DNA from: Fulvivirga ligni | GTDB taxonomy: Bacteria > Bacteroidota > Bacteroidia > Cytophagales > Cyclobacteriaceae | DNA: 64,000 bases | Assembly: GCF_021389935.1 (NCBI RefSeq) | Contig: NZ_CP089979.1 | Location: 2,027,001 to 2,091,000, forward strand | Direction: 5' to 3' | Shown here: in pieces, positions 42,241 to 52,524 of the stretch | Layout of the letters: every line of letters starts with the position of its first letter | How positions within the stretch are numbered: the stretch's first letter is position 1 | Notes under the pieces: generated by a model | What the model was told of the DNA's origin: nothing | Databases searched by the model: none | What the model saw: the letters and a program-made list of their open reading frames with translations, nothing else | Program-made: the position numbers and the translations under genes

Positions 42241-45200
42241 ATGAGTAAAATTCTTCTACTGTTTAAAAACAAGATTACAGCCCTGGTGCTGCTCGGTGCA
42301 GTCCTGCTGCTGCCGTATCATGGTTACTCCCAGAGTGATATGATTACAGGGACTGTATCATCTGAAGATGGCGAAAGACTGCCTGGTGTTTCGGTCATTA
42401 TTAAAGGCACAACTAATGGTACCACCACAGATATGGATGGTGCTTTTCAGTTGAAGGCAAGTTCTAACGATATACTGGTATTTTCCTTTATAGGAATGAG
42501 GTCGAGAGAAATTGAAGTTGGAGCACAGACTAATTTAAAGGTTGTGCTTATTGAGGATATAGCCCAGCTAGACGAAGTGGTAGTAGTGGGTTATGGTACG
42601 CAGAAAAGATCAGAGCTGACAGGTTCTGTAGTTTCTGTAGAAGGTGATGCCTTAAAGAAAGTGCCTGTGGCTACTGTGGCTGAGTCTTTGACCGGTCGTT
42701 TGGCAGGTGTACAGGTTACAAGTTCAGAAGGTTCACCTGATAATGAGGTTAGAATTAGAGTAAGAGGTGGAGCCTCATTAACACAGGATAACTCTCCTTT
42801 ATATATAGTAGATGGATTTCCTGTAAATAGTATTTCTGATCTTACACCTTCAGATATAGCAAGTATAGATGTACTTAAAGATGCATCTTCTACTGCAATT
42901 TACGGATCAAGAGGTGCTAACGGGGTAGTTATCATCACTACTAAAAGTGGTAAGCAGGGTAAGGTTACGGTGAGTTATAACTCGTTCTACGCTGTAAACA
43001 AAATTGCCAATAAATTAGATGTACTTAGCCCGGGAGATTACGCCAGATGGCAGTACGAATATGCCATGTTGAAAGACTCTGAAGATATTTCTTCTTATGA
43101 AGATTATTTTGGTTTGTTTCAGGATATTGATCTTTATGATGGTCTTCCTGCTAATGACTGGCAACAGCAAGTGTATGGTAGAACCGGCCATGTATTCAGT
43201 AATGATTTAAGTGTAAGAGGTGGAAGCGAGAAATTTAATTACTCTGCTAACATTGCTCGTTATGATCAAAAGGCGATCATGGTAGGCTCAGACTATTTAA
43301 GAAATAACCTTACTCTTAAATTAAATAACAAGCCTCATAAAGATGTGAACTTGAATTTTTCAGTTCGTTATTCTGATACAGATATTTCTGGAGGTGGTGC
43401 TAACGAGCAAAATGAGGTTTCTTCTGCAGATTCTCGTTTAAAGCATAGCATTGGTTACTCTCCAATTCCGATAGATGGGCTTACTAGCAGTAACGTTACA
43501 AATACTAACGAGCAAACAGCCGGTGATCTAACCAATCCATTAACATCGGTTGCGGATAATAACAGAATCCAAACTCGTAAAAACTATAACCTTGCAGGTG
43601 GTGTGTCCTGGAAGATTGCTGATTTCTTAACATTAAAAAGTGATTTCGGTCTTGATAACTATTATTATAATGATAATCGCTTTTATGGTTTAACTACTTA
43701 CTATGTAAATAACAAACCTTCTGCTGAGCAGCAAGGTCAGCCTGCTGCTTCTTTGAGTGATAGAAGAGATGTTCGTTACAGAACAACTAATACACTCTCT
43801 ACAGAAAACTTGCTAAAAGGTGAAAATAAATTGACTTTACTTGTAGGGCAGGAATATTTACTCACCCAGAGAACACAAAATACTAATGTGATTCATGGTT
43901 ATCCAAAGCAGTTTACCTCAGAAGAGGCCTTTAAATTAACTACTCAGGGTACTCCGTTTACAATTGATAATTATTTGAACCCTGATGATAAGCTCTTGTC
44001 ATTTTTTGGAAGATTCAACTATCAGTATAAAGACAGATATCTGTTAGAAGGAGTTTACCGTGCAGATGCTTCCAGTAGATTTTCTGGCGATAATTTCTGG
44101 GGATACTTTCCATCTATATCAGCAGGTTGGAAGATATCAGAAGAGAACTTCATGAGAGGTGTTTCCAGTTGGGTTAATCTTTTGAAATTAAGAGCTAGTT
44201 ACGGTATTGCAGGTAATAATAATATTCAACTGGGGCAGACAGTTCAGTCATATGTTTCAAACAATACATCATGGCTTAATAACATTGATACATATTGGGC
44301 TCCTCAAAGTCGCTTAGCCAATCCTGATCTTAAGTGGGAGACTACGGCTACGAAAAACATAGGTCTTGATTTTGGAATACTAAAAGGCAGAATTAATGGT
44401 TCGGTAGAAGTGTATCTAAACAACACAGATGGAGTACTTATTGACTTCCCTATTCCAGGTACTGGATATGAATCTCAATTCAGAAATATGGGTGAAACCC
44501 AAAATAAAGGTCTAGAATTAGCACTTAGTGCCATAGCTATCGATAAAGAGGATTATGGTTTCAGTGTGAATTTCAACGTGGCCTTTAATAGAAACGAAGT
44601 GAAGTCTTTAGGACTTATGGAGGAATTTGGCCAGCCTACTAACTGGGCTTCGACTCAAATCAATAACGATTACTTAATTACTACAGGTCAGCCGGTGGGT
44701 ATTATGTATGGTTACAGAAATGATGGCCGTTATGAGGTGTCTGATTTTAATTACGATGCTTCTACAGGAGAATACACTTTAAAAGATGGTATTCCTGATG
44801 TAGACTTTCTTTCAGTTGTGCCTGGAATGATGAAGTTAAAGGATCTTGATGGTGACGGTACAGTTACTGTAGCTGACCAGGAAATCATTGGTAATGCTAA
44901 TCCTAAGCACACAGGTGGTATTGTATTGAACGGTTATGCTTATGGTTTTGATCTTACTGCTGCATTTAACTGGAGCTATGGCAATAATATCTATAACGCA
45001 AACAAGATTGAGTTTACCACTGCTAATCAGAACAATCAGTATAGAAACCTTATAGATATGCAGGCAGAGGGTAAGCGTTGGACGAATATCGATTGGGAAA
45101 CAGGTGAGCTAGTGACTGATCCTCAGCAGCTTGCAGCGATGAACGCAAACACTACTATGTGGTCTCCATATATGGATAGATATGTTTTCAGTGACTGGGC

Positions 45201-45456
45201 TGTGGAAGATGGTTCATTCTTAAGGTTAAATACTTTGACTTTAGGTTACACTTTACCTGCTTCATTAACTAGCAAAGCACACATTGAAAAATTAAGGTTT
45301 TATGTGACAGGTTATAACGTATTTGTACTTACTAACTATTCAGGTTTTGATCCTGAAGTTTCTACAAGGCGAAAAACAGCTTTAACACCAGGTGTTGATT
45401 ATTCAGCGTATCCTAGAAGTAGACAAATCTCTGTGGGCTTAAATCTTACTTTCTAA
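42241..45456 (+). CDS. SusC/RagA-family TonB-linked outer-membrane transporter
   Basis: 1071 aa. Signal peptide (about 1-30), then a carboxypeptidase-regulatory-like domain ([20 protein letters not shown] to about residue 107), the plug containing [21 protein letters not shown] and [32 protein letters not shown]-type sequence (about 110-250), then the beta-barrel to an aromatic C-terminal strand (SVGLNLTF). It imports oligogalacturonides or related pectin fragments across the outer membrane using TonB energy, with the SusD-like lipoprotein. It is the first gene of the PUL operon. Confidence 0.95.
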   Translation: [1071 protein letters not shown]

Positions 45457-45475
45457 TTTATTGAAGATGATTAAT

Positions 45476-47260
45476 ATGAAAAAGATTATATATATAGCGG
45501 GAGTAATGATGGGACTGTTCTTAACATCTTGTGAAGATGGTCTTGAAGCTCCAGCAAAATCAACTTTAGATGAATCTACCATTTTTTCCAACTATGATTT
45601 GGCTAAAGGAGCGGTAGATGGCATCAAAGAACCTTTCGGGCAAACTAATTCTTACCGAGGGAGATTTTTACCCTGGTATGGAATGAACACTGATATAGAG
45701 TGGTATAACTCTTCAACAAGTGGTAATGATAATTCTGACTTGGTAACTTATGATGCCAAGCCTAATAACTCTAACATGAACTCGGCTAATAATGCCTGGG
45801 CCATGATGTATTCAGGTATTGAAAGGGCTAATCTTTGTATCAACGGTTTAAGAACTTACGGTGATGCTGTGCCTGGAACCGATATGGGATATTTATTGGG
45901 AGAAGCATTAACATTAAGAGCCATTTACTATGCAGACCTAATGAAAGCATGGGGAGATGTGGTGGCCAGATTCGAACCTATTAATACAAGTACACTCTAT
46001 TTACCTAAATCTAATAGAGATATCATCTACAAGCAGCTATTAGACGATTTAGCAGAGGCATCAGAACTTGTGCCTTGGCCTAATGAATCATCATTAACAG
46101 GTACAGTAGAGCAGGTGAACAAGGCTTTTGTTAAAGGATTCAGAGCACGTTTGGCGCTAGTGGCCGGTGGGTATTCTCAGTACCCTGATGGAGTGCGCTT
46201 GAGCACAGATCCTGATTTATCAAGAGATAAAATGTATGCTTTGGCATTACAAGAATGTAAAGATGTAATCGCTAGTGGTACAACTCAGCTTGAAGGCTCT
46301 TTTGAAGAGTTATGGAGAAAATATAACCGAGATGAGATAAACGCTGGTGGAGAGTCTCTTTGGGAGATACCTTTCTCATCAGGTAGAGGTAGATGGTTAT
46401 TTACATTTGCTGTACGCCATAGAAGTGTTGATCAATACACTGGCCAAGCCAGAGGTGGTCAGGGTGGTCCTACACCTTTCATGTTCTACGAATATGATCC
46501 ATCAGATCTTCGTCAGGATGTAACTTGTGTGCCTTATGAGTGGGGCGATGCTGATAAAGATACTAAAATTGCTCAGCAACAGCTTACTGGTATAGACTCT
46601 TGGGCTTTTGGTAAGTTCAGATATGAGTGGAAAGATAGCTATGTGACCTCAAGTAATGATGATGGTACTAACTTCATGTATATGAGATATGCCGAGGTTG
46701 TGCTTATGGCAGCTGAAGCAGCTAACGAGCTGGAAGGTCCTGGTTCTGCAGCTCCATACTTAAGAATGCTGAGAGAAAGAGCTTTTGATCCTGCTGACTG
46801 GTCAACTATGGTTGATGGTTATATCAACGGATTAGGAAGTAAAGAGGAAATGTTCCAAGCTATAGTGAAAGAGCATAAGCTTGAATTCTGTGGCGAAATG
46901 TTGAGAAAGCAAGCGCTTATCCGTTGGAATCTTTTAGGTGATAAATTAGAAGAAGCTAAAGCTAAAATGTATGATTTGAGAAACACTACTGGCGAATATT
47001 CAGATGTACCTCAGACCGTATATTATGAGATAGGAGAGGATGGCGAATCATTAGTTACCTATGGTATAGAGCGTGGAGAAACAGATAACAGATCTGCAGA
47101 TTTTGCTTATTCTATGGATTGGGCTACGCCTGATGAAATAGAAGATGAGAAGATAGAAACACTCTATACTTTTGATCCTGATCAGCATCAGTTCTGGCCA
47201 ATTTGGCAAGTATTTTTAGATGCTAGCAACGGACAGTTGAAAAATGATTACGGGTATTAA
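45476..47260 (+). CDS. SusD/RagB-family nutrient-binding lipoprotein
   Basis: About 594 aa from the ATG at 45476; TTG (45461) and ATG (45467) lie just upstream. The signal peptide ends in the lipobox LTSCEDG. The N-terminal helical TPR-like scaffold and the RagB/SusD hallmarks such as GEALTLRAIYYADLMKAWGDV, MYMRYAEVVLMAAEAANEL and FCGEMLRKQALIRWN are present. It captures polysaccharide at the cell surface and hands it to the SusC pore. It is 19 bases after susC. Confidence 0.95.
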   Translation: MKKIIYIAGVMMGLFLTSCEDGLEAPAKSTLDESTIFSNYDLAKGAVDGIKEPFGQTNSYRGRFLPWYGMNTDIEWYNSSTSGNDNSDLVTYDAKPNNSNMNSANNAWAMMYSGIERANLCINGLRTYGDAVPGTDMGYLLGEALTLRAIYYADLMKAWGDVVARFEPINTSTLYLPKSNRDIIYKQLLDDLAEASELVPWPNESSLTGTVEQVNKAFVKGFRARLALVAGGYSQYPDGVRLSTDPDLSRDKMYALALQECKDVIASGTTQLEGSFEELWRKYNRDEINAGGESLWEIPFSSGRGRWLFTFAVRHRSVDQYTGQARGGQGGPTPFMFYEYDPSDLRQDVTCVPYEWGDADKDTKIAQQQLTGIDSWAFGKFRYEWKDSYVTSSNDDGTNFMYMRYAEVVLMAAEAANELEGPGSAAPYLRMLRERAFDPADWSTMVDGYINGLGSKEEMFQAIVKEHKLEFCGEMLRKQALIRWNLLGDKLEEAKAKMYDLRNTTGEYSDVPQTVYYEIGEDGESLVTYGIERGETDNRSADFAYSMDWATPDEIEDEKIETLYTFDPDQHQFWPIWQVFLDASNGQLKNDYGY

Positions 47261-47316
47261 TCAAGGATAATAGGAGTGTTTAAGGCACTCCCATTTCTGA
47301 ATAAAATTATACAAAC

Positions 47317-48861
47317 ATGAAAAAATCATTCAAATATATATTTCTAGCCTTCGGTTTACTCCCTGTGATCATGACATCATGTTCTGATGACATAGATCCG
47401 GTAATAACGGAGCTTGATACCGATAGAGCTTTTGCTCCAGTTGGCCTCACAGCTTTCGTGAGAAACCAGACTACAATAGAATTAAAGTGGGATGTAAAAG
47501 AGGGTGTAGATCATTATGAAGTAGAGTTTAGTCAGGATAGCCTGGAATTTAACTCTATCATTCGTACTGTAACAGTGATGCCTGACGAGGTGCCTATTCA
47601 GGAAGCCTTTGAAGGAGAAACTCAATATTCTGCACGTGTGAAGGCAGTGAGAGAAGATGGAAAAGAATCAGGCTACGCTACTATTGCAGTGATGACTGCT
47701 ATCGAAAATATCTTCTTGCCTTTAGAAGGAGAAGATATTGCAGCTAAGGAAGTTACTCTTAAATGGCCTGCAGGTAGTGAAGTAACTCATTTAATAGTAA
47801 ATCCAGGCAATGTAAACAGAACCATAACTGCAGATGAAAAAGCAGCGGGTGAAGTGACCATTGAAGGGCTTACAGGAGAAACTGAGTACACCATCACTCT
47901 TTATAACAATACTAAAAGAAGAGGTGTAGTTACATTCGAAACGCTGGTAGATATAGGTGATGCTATAGCTGTACACCCTGAAGATGATTTATTAGCTATG
48001 ATTGCAGCGGCTAACGACGGCGACGTACTAGTTCTTTTCCCTGGAGAATATGGTTCTGCAGAAGCTGGGCTAACTATTAATATTGAGAAATCAATTAAGC
48101 TAAGAGGCTTGTATCCGTATGACAGACCTGTTGTTTATGGTCAAATCACCTGTAATGCTGCGGTGGGCTTGTTAGAAGTGAGAAGCATCATCTTCGAAGG
48201 AACAGGATATGGTCAGTTCTTTAATGTATCTGGTTCTGATTGTAACGTAAGCACTTTAACTGTAGAAGATTGTGACATAAGTGGTTATTCTAACAACCTG
48301 ATTTACAATAACAACTCAGGAGTATTTGGTACCATCAACATCAATAATTGCTACATCCATGACATACTAGGTAGTGGCGGTGATGGTATTGATTTCAGAA
48401 GTGGAGAAATCGGTGCTCTTAATGTTACTAATTCTACTTTCGCTAATGGTTTCAGAACATTCTTAAGAATGCAGGCAGAATGTAACTCGGTTTTCGAGAG
48501 CTGCACATTCTATCAGGTAGCTAACGTAGATAGTGGAAACAACAGAGGTCTTTTCAGATCTAGTGGTGGAGGTACCATTAAAGTAAGTGATTGTTTATTT
48601 GTACGCACTGGTCTGGAAGGTACTACTACCAGAGGATGGTGGACTAAAGCCGGTGATATGTCAGCCTCAACTACTTACGCTGATAATTACTTCTTCAATG
48701 TATTCAACTTATTTGCTGATGGCAGTGAGTATACTGATCCAGCGCAGGTTGATGCCACTGAATTAGATCCTGGCTTTGTAGATGCTGCCAATGAAGACTT
48801 TACAGTGACTAACCAAACGCTTATAGATGAGCAAATTGGTGACCCACGTTGGTTAAATTAA
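47317..48861 (+). CDS. Surface lipoprotein with fibronectin III and DUF5123/DUF4957-like beta-helix
   Basis: 514 aa. Lipobox VIMTSCSDD (Cys22). Residues ~45-125 look like a fibronectin type III domain (FVRNQTTIELKWDVKEGVDHYEVEF), a second Fn3-like module follows, then a right-handed parallel beta-helix with repeated asparagine-rich turns ending in TSGGGTIKVSDCLFVR-type sequence. DUF4957/DUF5123 proteins of this layout are typical third genes of pectin PULs in Bacteroidota. The likely role is surface glycan binding, replacing SusE/SusF. No lyase catalytic residues are assigned. Confidence 0.75.
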   Translation: MKKSFKYIFLAFGLLPVIMTSCSDDIDPVITELDTDRAFAPVGLTAFVRNQTTIELKWDVKEGVDHYEVEFSQDSLEFNSIIRTVTVMPDEVPIQEAFEGETQYSARVKAVREDGKESGYATIAVMTAIENIFLPLEGEDIAAKEVTLKWPAGSEVTHLIVNPGNVNRTITADEKAAGEVTIEGLTGETEYTITLYNNTKRRGVVTFETLVDIGDAIAVHPEDDLLAMIAAANDGDVLVLFPGEYGSAEAGLTINIEKSIKLRGLYPYDRPVVYGQITCNAAVGLLEVRSIIFEGTGYGQFFNVSGSDCNVSTLTVEDCDISGYSNNLIYNNNSGVFGTININNCYIHDILGSGGDGIDFRSGEIGALNVTNSTFANGFRTFLRMQAECNSVFESCTFYQVANVDSGNNRGLFRSSGGGTIKVSDCLFVRTGLEGTTTRGWWTKAGDMSASTTYADNYFFNVFNLFADGSEYTDPAQVDATELDPGFVDAANEDFTVTNQTLIDEQIGDPRWLN

Positions 48862-48883
48862 AAGTTTAGGTTTTGTGATTTTA

Positions 48884-48931
48884 AACTGCCTCTGTGAATA
48901 GATTTTGTCTTAGCAGAGGCAGTTATTTCTT
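48884..48931 (+). terminator. Intra-operon hairpin before the enzyme genes
   Basis: AACTGCCTCTG (48884-48894) pairs with CAGAGGCAGTT (48914-48924) around a 19-base loop, followed by ATTTCTTAATT. It can act as a partial terminator or mRNA-stabilising element, giving more SusC/SusD/binding-protein mRNA than enzyme mRNA. Confidence 0.5.
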
Positions 48932-48947
48932 AATTATTAACCATTAG

Positions 48948-50297
48948 ATGAAGAGAACAATTATGATTAAAAACACGAAGGGTCAGATAAGATTAGTATG
49001 GGTGGTTTTGTGTACAATAATGATCTCTACATCTTGCATTAGCGCTCAAACCCCAGCTTTTCCGAGTGCTGAAGGATACGGTAAATTTACCACCGGAGGC
49101 CGAGGAGGCAAAGTGCTGATAGTCAGTAATCTAAATGATGATGGCCCAGGAAGTTTAAGGGCAGCCATTCAGGAGAAAGGCCCAAGAATCATCACCTTTT
49201 CCATTTCAGGAACAATAGCACTTAAATCTAACCTACCCATAGATAATGGAGATGTTACCATTGCCGGACAGTCGGCTCCCGGAGATGGTATTTGCATCAA
49301 AAACTACCCTGTGAGAATATCAGCAGATAATGTGATAGTAAGATATGTCCGCTTTCGTCTGGGCGACGAAATGAAAGTGGAGGATGATGCTATCAATGGC
49401 CGAAGAAGTAAAAACCTTATTATTGACCACTGCTCTATCAGTTGGTCAACAGACGAATGTGCTTCTTTTTATGGTAATACTAATTTTACCATGCAGTGGT
49501 GTATTGTGTCAGAAAGTCTTAATAACTCAGTCCATCATAAAGGAAATCATGGTTATGGTGGTATCTGGGGTGGAATTGGAGCTAGCTTCCATCATAATCT
49601 TTTAGCCCATCACACCAGCAGAAATCCAAGGTTTAGTGGTTCGGCCACTACTCCCAATAGCCCTCTGGAACATGTAGATTTCAGAAATAATGTGATTTAT
49701 AACTGGGCTCATAACAGCACTTATGGCGGTGAAAAGGGGAAATACAACATGGTGAATAACTATTATAAACCAGGCCCTGCCACAGATAAATCGAAAAGAG
49801 ATAGAATAGTTAATCCTAGTGAGCCATACGGACAGTTTTACGTGGCTGGCAACTTCGTAGAAGGCAGTGAGGAGTTAACTAAGGATAACTGGAATGGCGG
49901 TATTCAATGCGATGATCCCGAAGCCACCAAGGCCTCGGAGCAGTTTGAATATGTATCCACAGGTTCTGAAGAGTCTGCAAAGCAGGCCTATGAGTCAGTT
50001 TTGGCTAAAGCAGGAGCTAGTCTGAATAGGGATGCCGTTGATGAGAGAGTGATAAAGGAAGTGAAAACGGGTACAGCAGCTCATAATGATGGAATAATCA
50101 ATTCACCGCAGGATGTTGGTGGCTATCCTGAGCTGCAGAGTAAACCTGCCCCAAAAGACTCAGATAATGATGGTATGCCAGATAGTTGGGAAAAGAAGCA
50201 TAAGCTAGACCCTAAAAATGCCGATGATGCATCCGGCTTTACTGTAGATAAGAATTATACAAATATTGAAGTATACTTAAACGAATTGGTTCAATGA
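48948..50297 (+). CDS. Pectate lyase, polysaccharide lyase family 1
   Basis: 449 aa. A signal peptide ends near SISAQ (a lipobox-like STSC precedes it). PAFPSAEGYGKFTTGGRGGKVLIV is the standard start of Bacteroidota PL1 proteins, leading into a right-handed beta-helix with NLIIDHCSISWSTDE and SEALNNSVHHKGNHGYGG. The tail DSDNDGMPDSWEKKHKLDP is the calcium-binding thrombospondin type-3-like module that often ends these enzymes. It cleaves polygalacturonate by beta-elimination, producing unsaturated ends handled by GH105 and KduI/KduD. Its stop overlaps the GH105 start (ATGA). Confidence 0.9.
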   Translation: MKRTIMIKNTKGQIRLVWVVLCTIMISTSCISAQTPAFPSAEGYGKFTTGGRGGKVLIVSNLNDDGPGSLRAAIQEKGPRIITFSISGTIALKSNLPIDNGDVTIAGQSAPGDGICIKNYPVRISADNVIVRYVRFRLGDEMKVEDDAINGRRSKNLIIDHCSISWSTDECASFYGNTNFTMQWCIVSESLNNSVHHKGNHGYGGIWGGIGASFHHNLLAHHTSRNPRFSGSATTPNSPLEHVDFRNNVIYNWAHNSTYGGEKGKYNMVNNYYKPGPATDKSKRDRIVNPSEPYGQFYVAGNFVEGSEELTKDNWNGGIQCDDPEATKASEQFEYVSTGSEESAKQAYESVLAKAGASLNRDAVDERVIKEVKTGTAAHNDGIINSPQDVGGYPELQSKPAPKDSDNDGMPDSWEKKHKLDPKNADDASGFTVDKNYTNIEVYLNELVQ

Positions 50298-51547
50298 GAA
50301 TTCAACCTAAAAAGTACTATAAAGTATTATTAGCGAGCTTGATAGCTACATTTTGTGCAGGTATGTTCACCTCATGTTCTACCTCAAAATCTGAAACTAC
50401 TTCAGCTGATTCACTGGCAGTGGAGCAACCGGCAGAAAAGGCTCACTTATCAGTGAAAATGGCACAGTCTGAGATGCACCGTACGCCGGATGCTCAGTAT
50501 TTAGACTTCAGACCGAAGCCGAAGTGGGAGTATACCAATGGTCTGATGTGCTCTGCTATGCTCAGAGTTTATGATAAAACAGGTGATAAGGCGTTCTTTA
50601 ATTATGCAAAGGCTTATGCTGACTCAATGGTCAATGAGCAAGGACAGGTGAAAACCTATAAACTAACAGACTACAATATTGATCGTGTAAATCCCGGTAA
50701 ATTCCTTATTGATCTGTACAATGAAACCGGACAAGAAAATTATAAAAAGGCCATTGAAATGCTTCGTGATCAAATGAGGGAGCATCCTCGTACCAGTGAG
50801 GGTGGCTTTTGGCATAAGAAAAGGTATCCTCATCAGATGTGGCTGGATGGTATTTACATGGGATCTCCATTCCTTGCTAAATATGCCGCCACCTTTAATG
50901 AACCACAGCTTTTTGATGACGTGGCTAATCAGATTTACCTGATTGATAAACATAACTATGATCCCGTGACTGGCCTTTATTATCATGGCTGGGATGAAAG
51001 CAAAGAGCAGGATTGGGCCAATAAGGAAACAGGTCTATCCGAAAATTTTTGGGGCAGAGGTATGGGCTGGTTAGCTATGGCTCTTGTAGATGTTTTGGAT
51101 TATTTCCCTCAAGATCACCCAAAGAGAGAAATGATTCTACAAATAGCTGATAAAATGGCTCAAGGAGTGGTGAAATATCAGGATGAGAAAACAGGAGTTT
51201 GGTATCAGGTTTTAGATAAAGGGGAAAAAGATGGTAATTATTTAGAGGCGTCAGCTTCAAGTATGTTCGCTTATTTCTTACTCAAAGGCGTAGAGAAGGG
51301 CTATTTAGATCCAAAATATAAGGATACTGCCATAAAAGCTTACGACGGTGTGGTAAAGCAATTTATAAAGAATGAGTCAAATGGTGATGTGAGCATCATC
51401 GAAGTGTGCGCAGTTGCTGGTCTGGGTGGAGATCCTTACAGAAGCGGCACTTATGAGTATTACATCAATGAGAAGAAGAGAGACAATGATCCAAAAGCCG
51501 TAGGGCCTTTCATCATGGCCTCTTTATACTATGAAAATCTGAAATAA
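50294..51547 (+). CDS. Unsaturated (rhamno)galacturonyl hydrolase, GH105/GH88 type
   Basis: 417 aa with lipobox FTSCSTS. The (alpha/alpha)6-barrel family signature is MWLDGIYMGSPFLA with the catalytic Asp185, preceded by GGFWHKKRYPHQ. NFWGRGMGWLAMALVDVL and LEASASSMFAYFLLKG are further family segments. It releases the unsaturated galacturonate from the non-reducing ends created by the pectate lyases. Overlaps PL1 by four bases and CE8 by one, showing tight translational coupling. Confidence 0.9.
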   Translation: MRIQPKKYYKVLLASLIATFCAGMFTSCSTSKSETTSADSLAVEQPAEKAHLSVKMAQSEMHRTPDAQYLDFRPKPKWEYTNGLMCSAMLRVYDKTGDKAFFNYAKAYADSMVNEQGQVKTYKLTDYNIDRVNPGKFLIDLYNETGQENYKKAIEMLRDQMREHPRTSEGGFWHKKRYPHQMWLDGIYMGSPFLAKYAATFNEPQLFDDVANQIYLIDKHNYDPVTGLYYHGWDESKEQDWANKETGLSENFWGRGMGWLAMALVDVLDYFPQDHPKREMILQIADKMAQGVVKYQDEKTGVWYQVLDKGEKDGNYLEASASSMFAYFLLKGVEKGYLDPKYKDTAIKAYDGVVKQFIKNESNGDVSIIEVCAVAGLGGDPYRSGTYEYYINEKKRDNDPKAVGPFIMASLYYENLK

Positions 51548-52518
51548 TGAGAAGGTTAGGCATCATACTATTATTCTTAATTACTAATTCGGTCAATGCT
51601 CAACAGTTTGACTTTACTGTGGCGGCTGACGGAAGTGGCGATTTTAAGATGATTCAACAAGCTATTGATGCAGTGCCGGATATGAGGAAATCCGAAACCA
51701 GAATTTTCATTAAAAATGGTATTTATAAAGAAAAGCTGGTGCTTTCAGCTTCAAAAACCAACGTTACTTTCATAGGAGAAAGCGTGGAGAAGACCATCGT
51801 CACTTATGATGATTACGCCTCTAAAAAGAATCGTTTTGGAGAGGAAATAGGCACCTCAGGATCATCAGGATTCTTCGTGTTTGGAGAAGGCTTCATGGCT
51901 CAGAACATAACATTTGAAAACTCGTCAGGCCCTGTAGGTCAGGCAGTAGCGGTGAGGATAGATGGTGATAAGGTAATCTTTGATAATTGCAGGTTTCTAG
52001 GGTTTCAGGATACACTGTACCCTCATGGCGATAGAAGCAGACAGTATTACCGAAACTGCTACATAGAAGGTACCACAGATTTTATTTTTGGCTGGTCTAC
52101 CGCTGTTTTTGATAACTGCGAGATCTATTCTAAAAAGAATGGAAGCTACGTTACAGCGGCATCAACTTTAGAAGAAACTGACTATGGATTTGTCTTCCTA
52201 AACTGTAAGCTTACAGGAGATGCTCCAGAAAACTCAGTTTACCTGGGCAGACCGTGGAGACCATTTGCCCAGACAGTTTTTATCAATTGTGACTTAGGAA
52301 AGCATATAAAGCCAGAAGGGTGGCATAATTGGAATAAGCCAGACGCTGAAAAGACCACCTTTTATGCAGAATATAACTCAAAAGGTCCGGGAAGTAACGG
52401 AGAGCGCGTGGATTGGTCTCATCAATTATCTGATGATCAGGCCAATAAGTACACGTTGGCCAATATATTTAAAGACTGGAATCCTCTCGATAAACTAAAG
52501 ACCGCTATGGAAAACTAG
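51547..52518 (+). CDS. Pectinesterase, carbohydrate esterase family 8 (first copy)
   Basis: 323 aa. Signal peptide ends SVNAQ. The CE8 beta-helix opens with FTVAADGSGDFKMIQQAIDA. Catalytic residues are Asp155 in FQDTLYP, Asp178 in TTDFIFG and Arg235 in YLGRPWRP. It demethylates pectin, generating the acidic substrate for the lyases and polygalacturonase. The start overlaps the GH105 stop (TAATG). A second CE8 closes the visible part of the operon. Confidence 0.95.
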   Translation: MRRLGIILLFLITNSVNAQQFDFTVAADGSGDFKMIQQAIDAVPDMRKSETRIFIKNGIYKEKLVLSASKTNVTFIGESVEKTIVTYDDYASKKNRFGEEIGTSGSSGFFVFGEGFMAQNITFENSSGPVGQAVAVRIDGDKVIFDNCRFLGFQDTLYPHGDRSRQYYRNCYIEGTTDFIFGWSTAVFDNCEIYSKKNGSYVTAASTLEETDYGFVFLNCKLTGDAPENSVYLGRPWRPFAQTVFINCDLGKHIKPEGWHNWNKPDAEKTTFYAEYNSKGPGSNGERVDWSHQLSDDQANKYTLANIFKDWNPLDKLKTAMEN

Positions 52519-52524
52519 AATTTT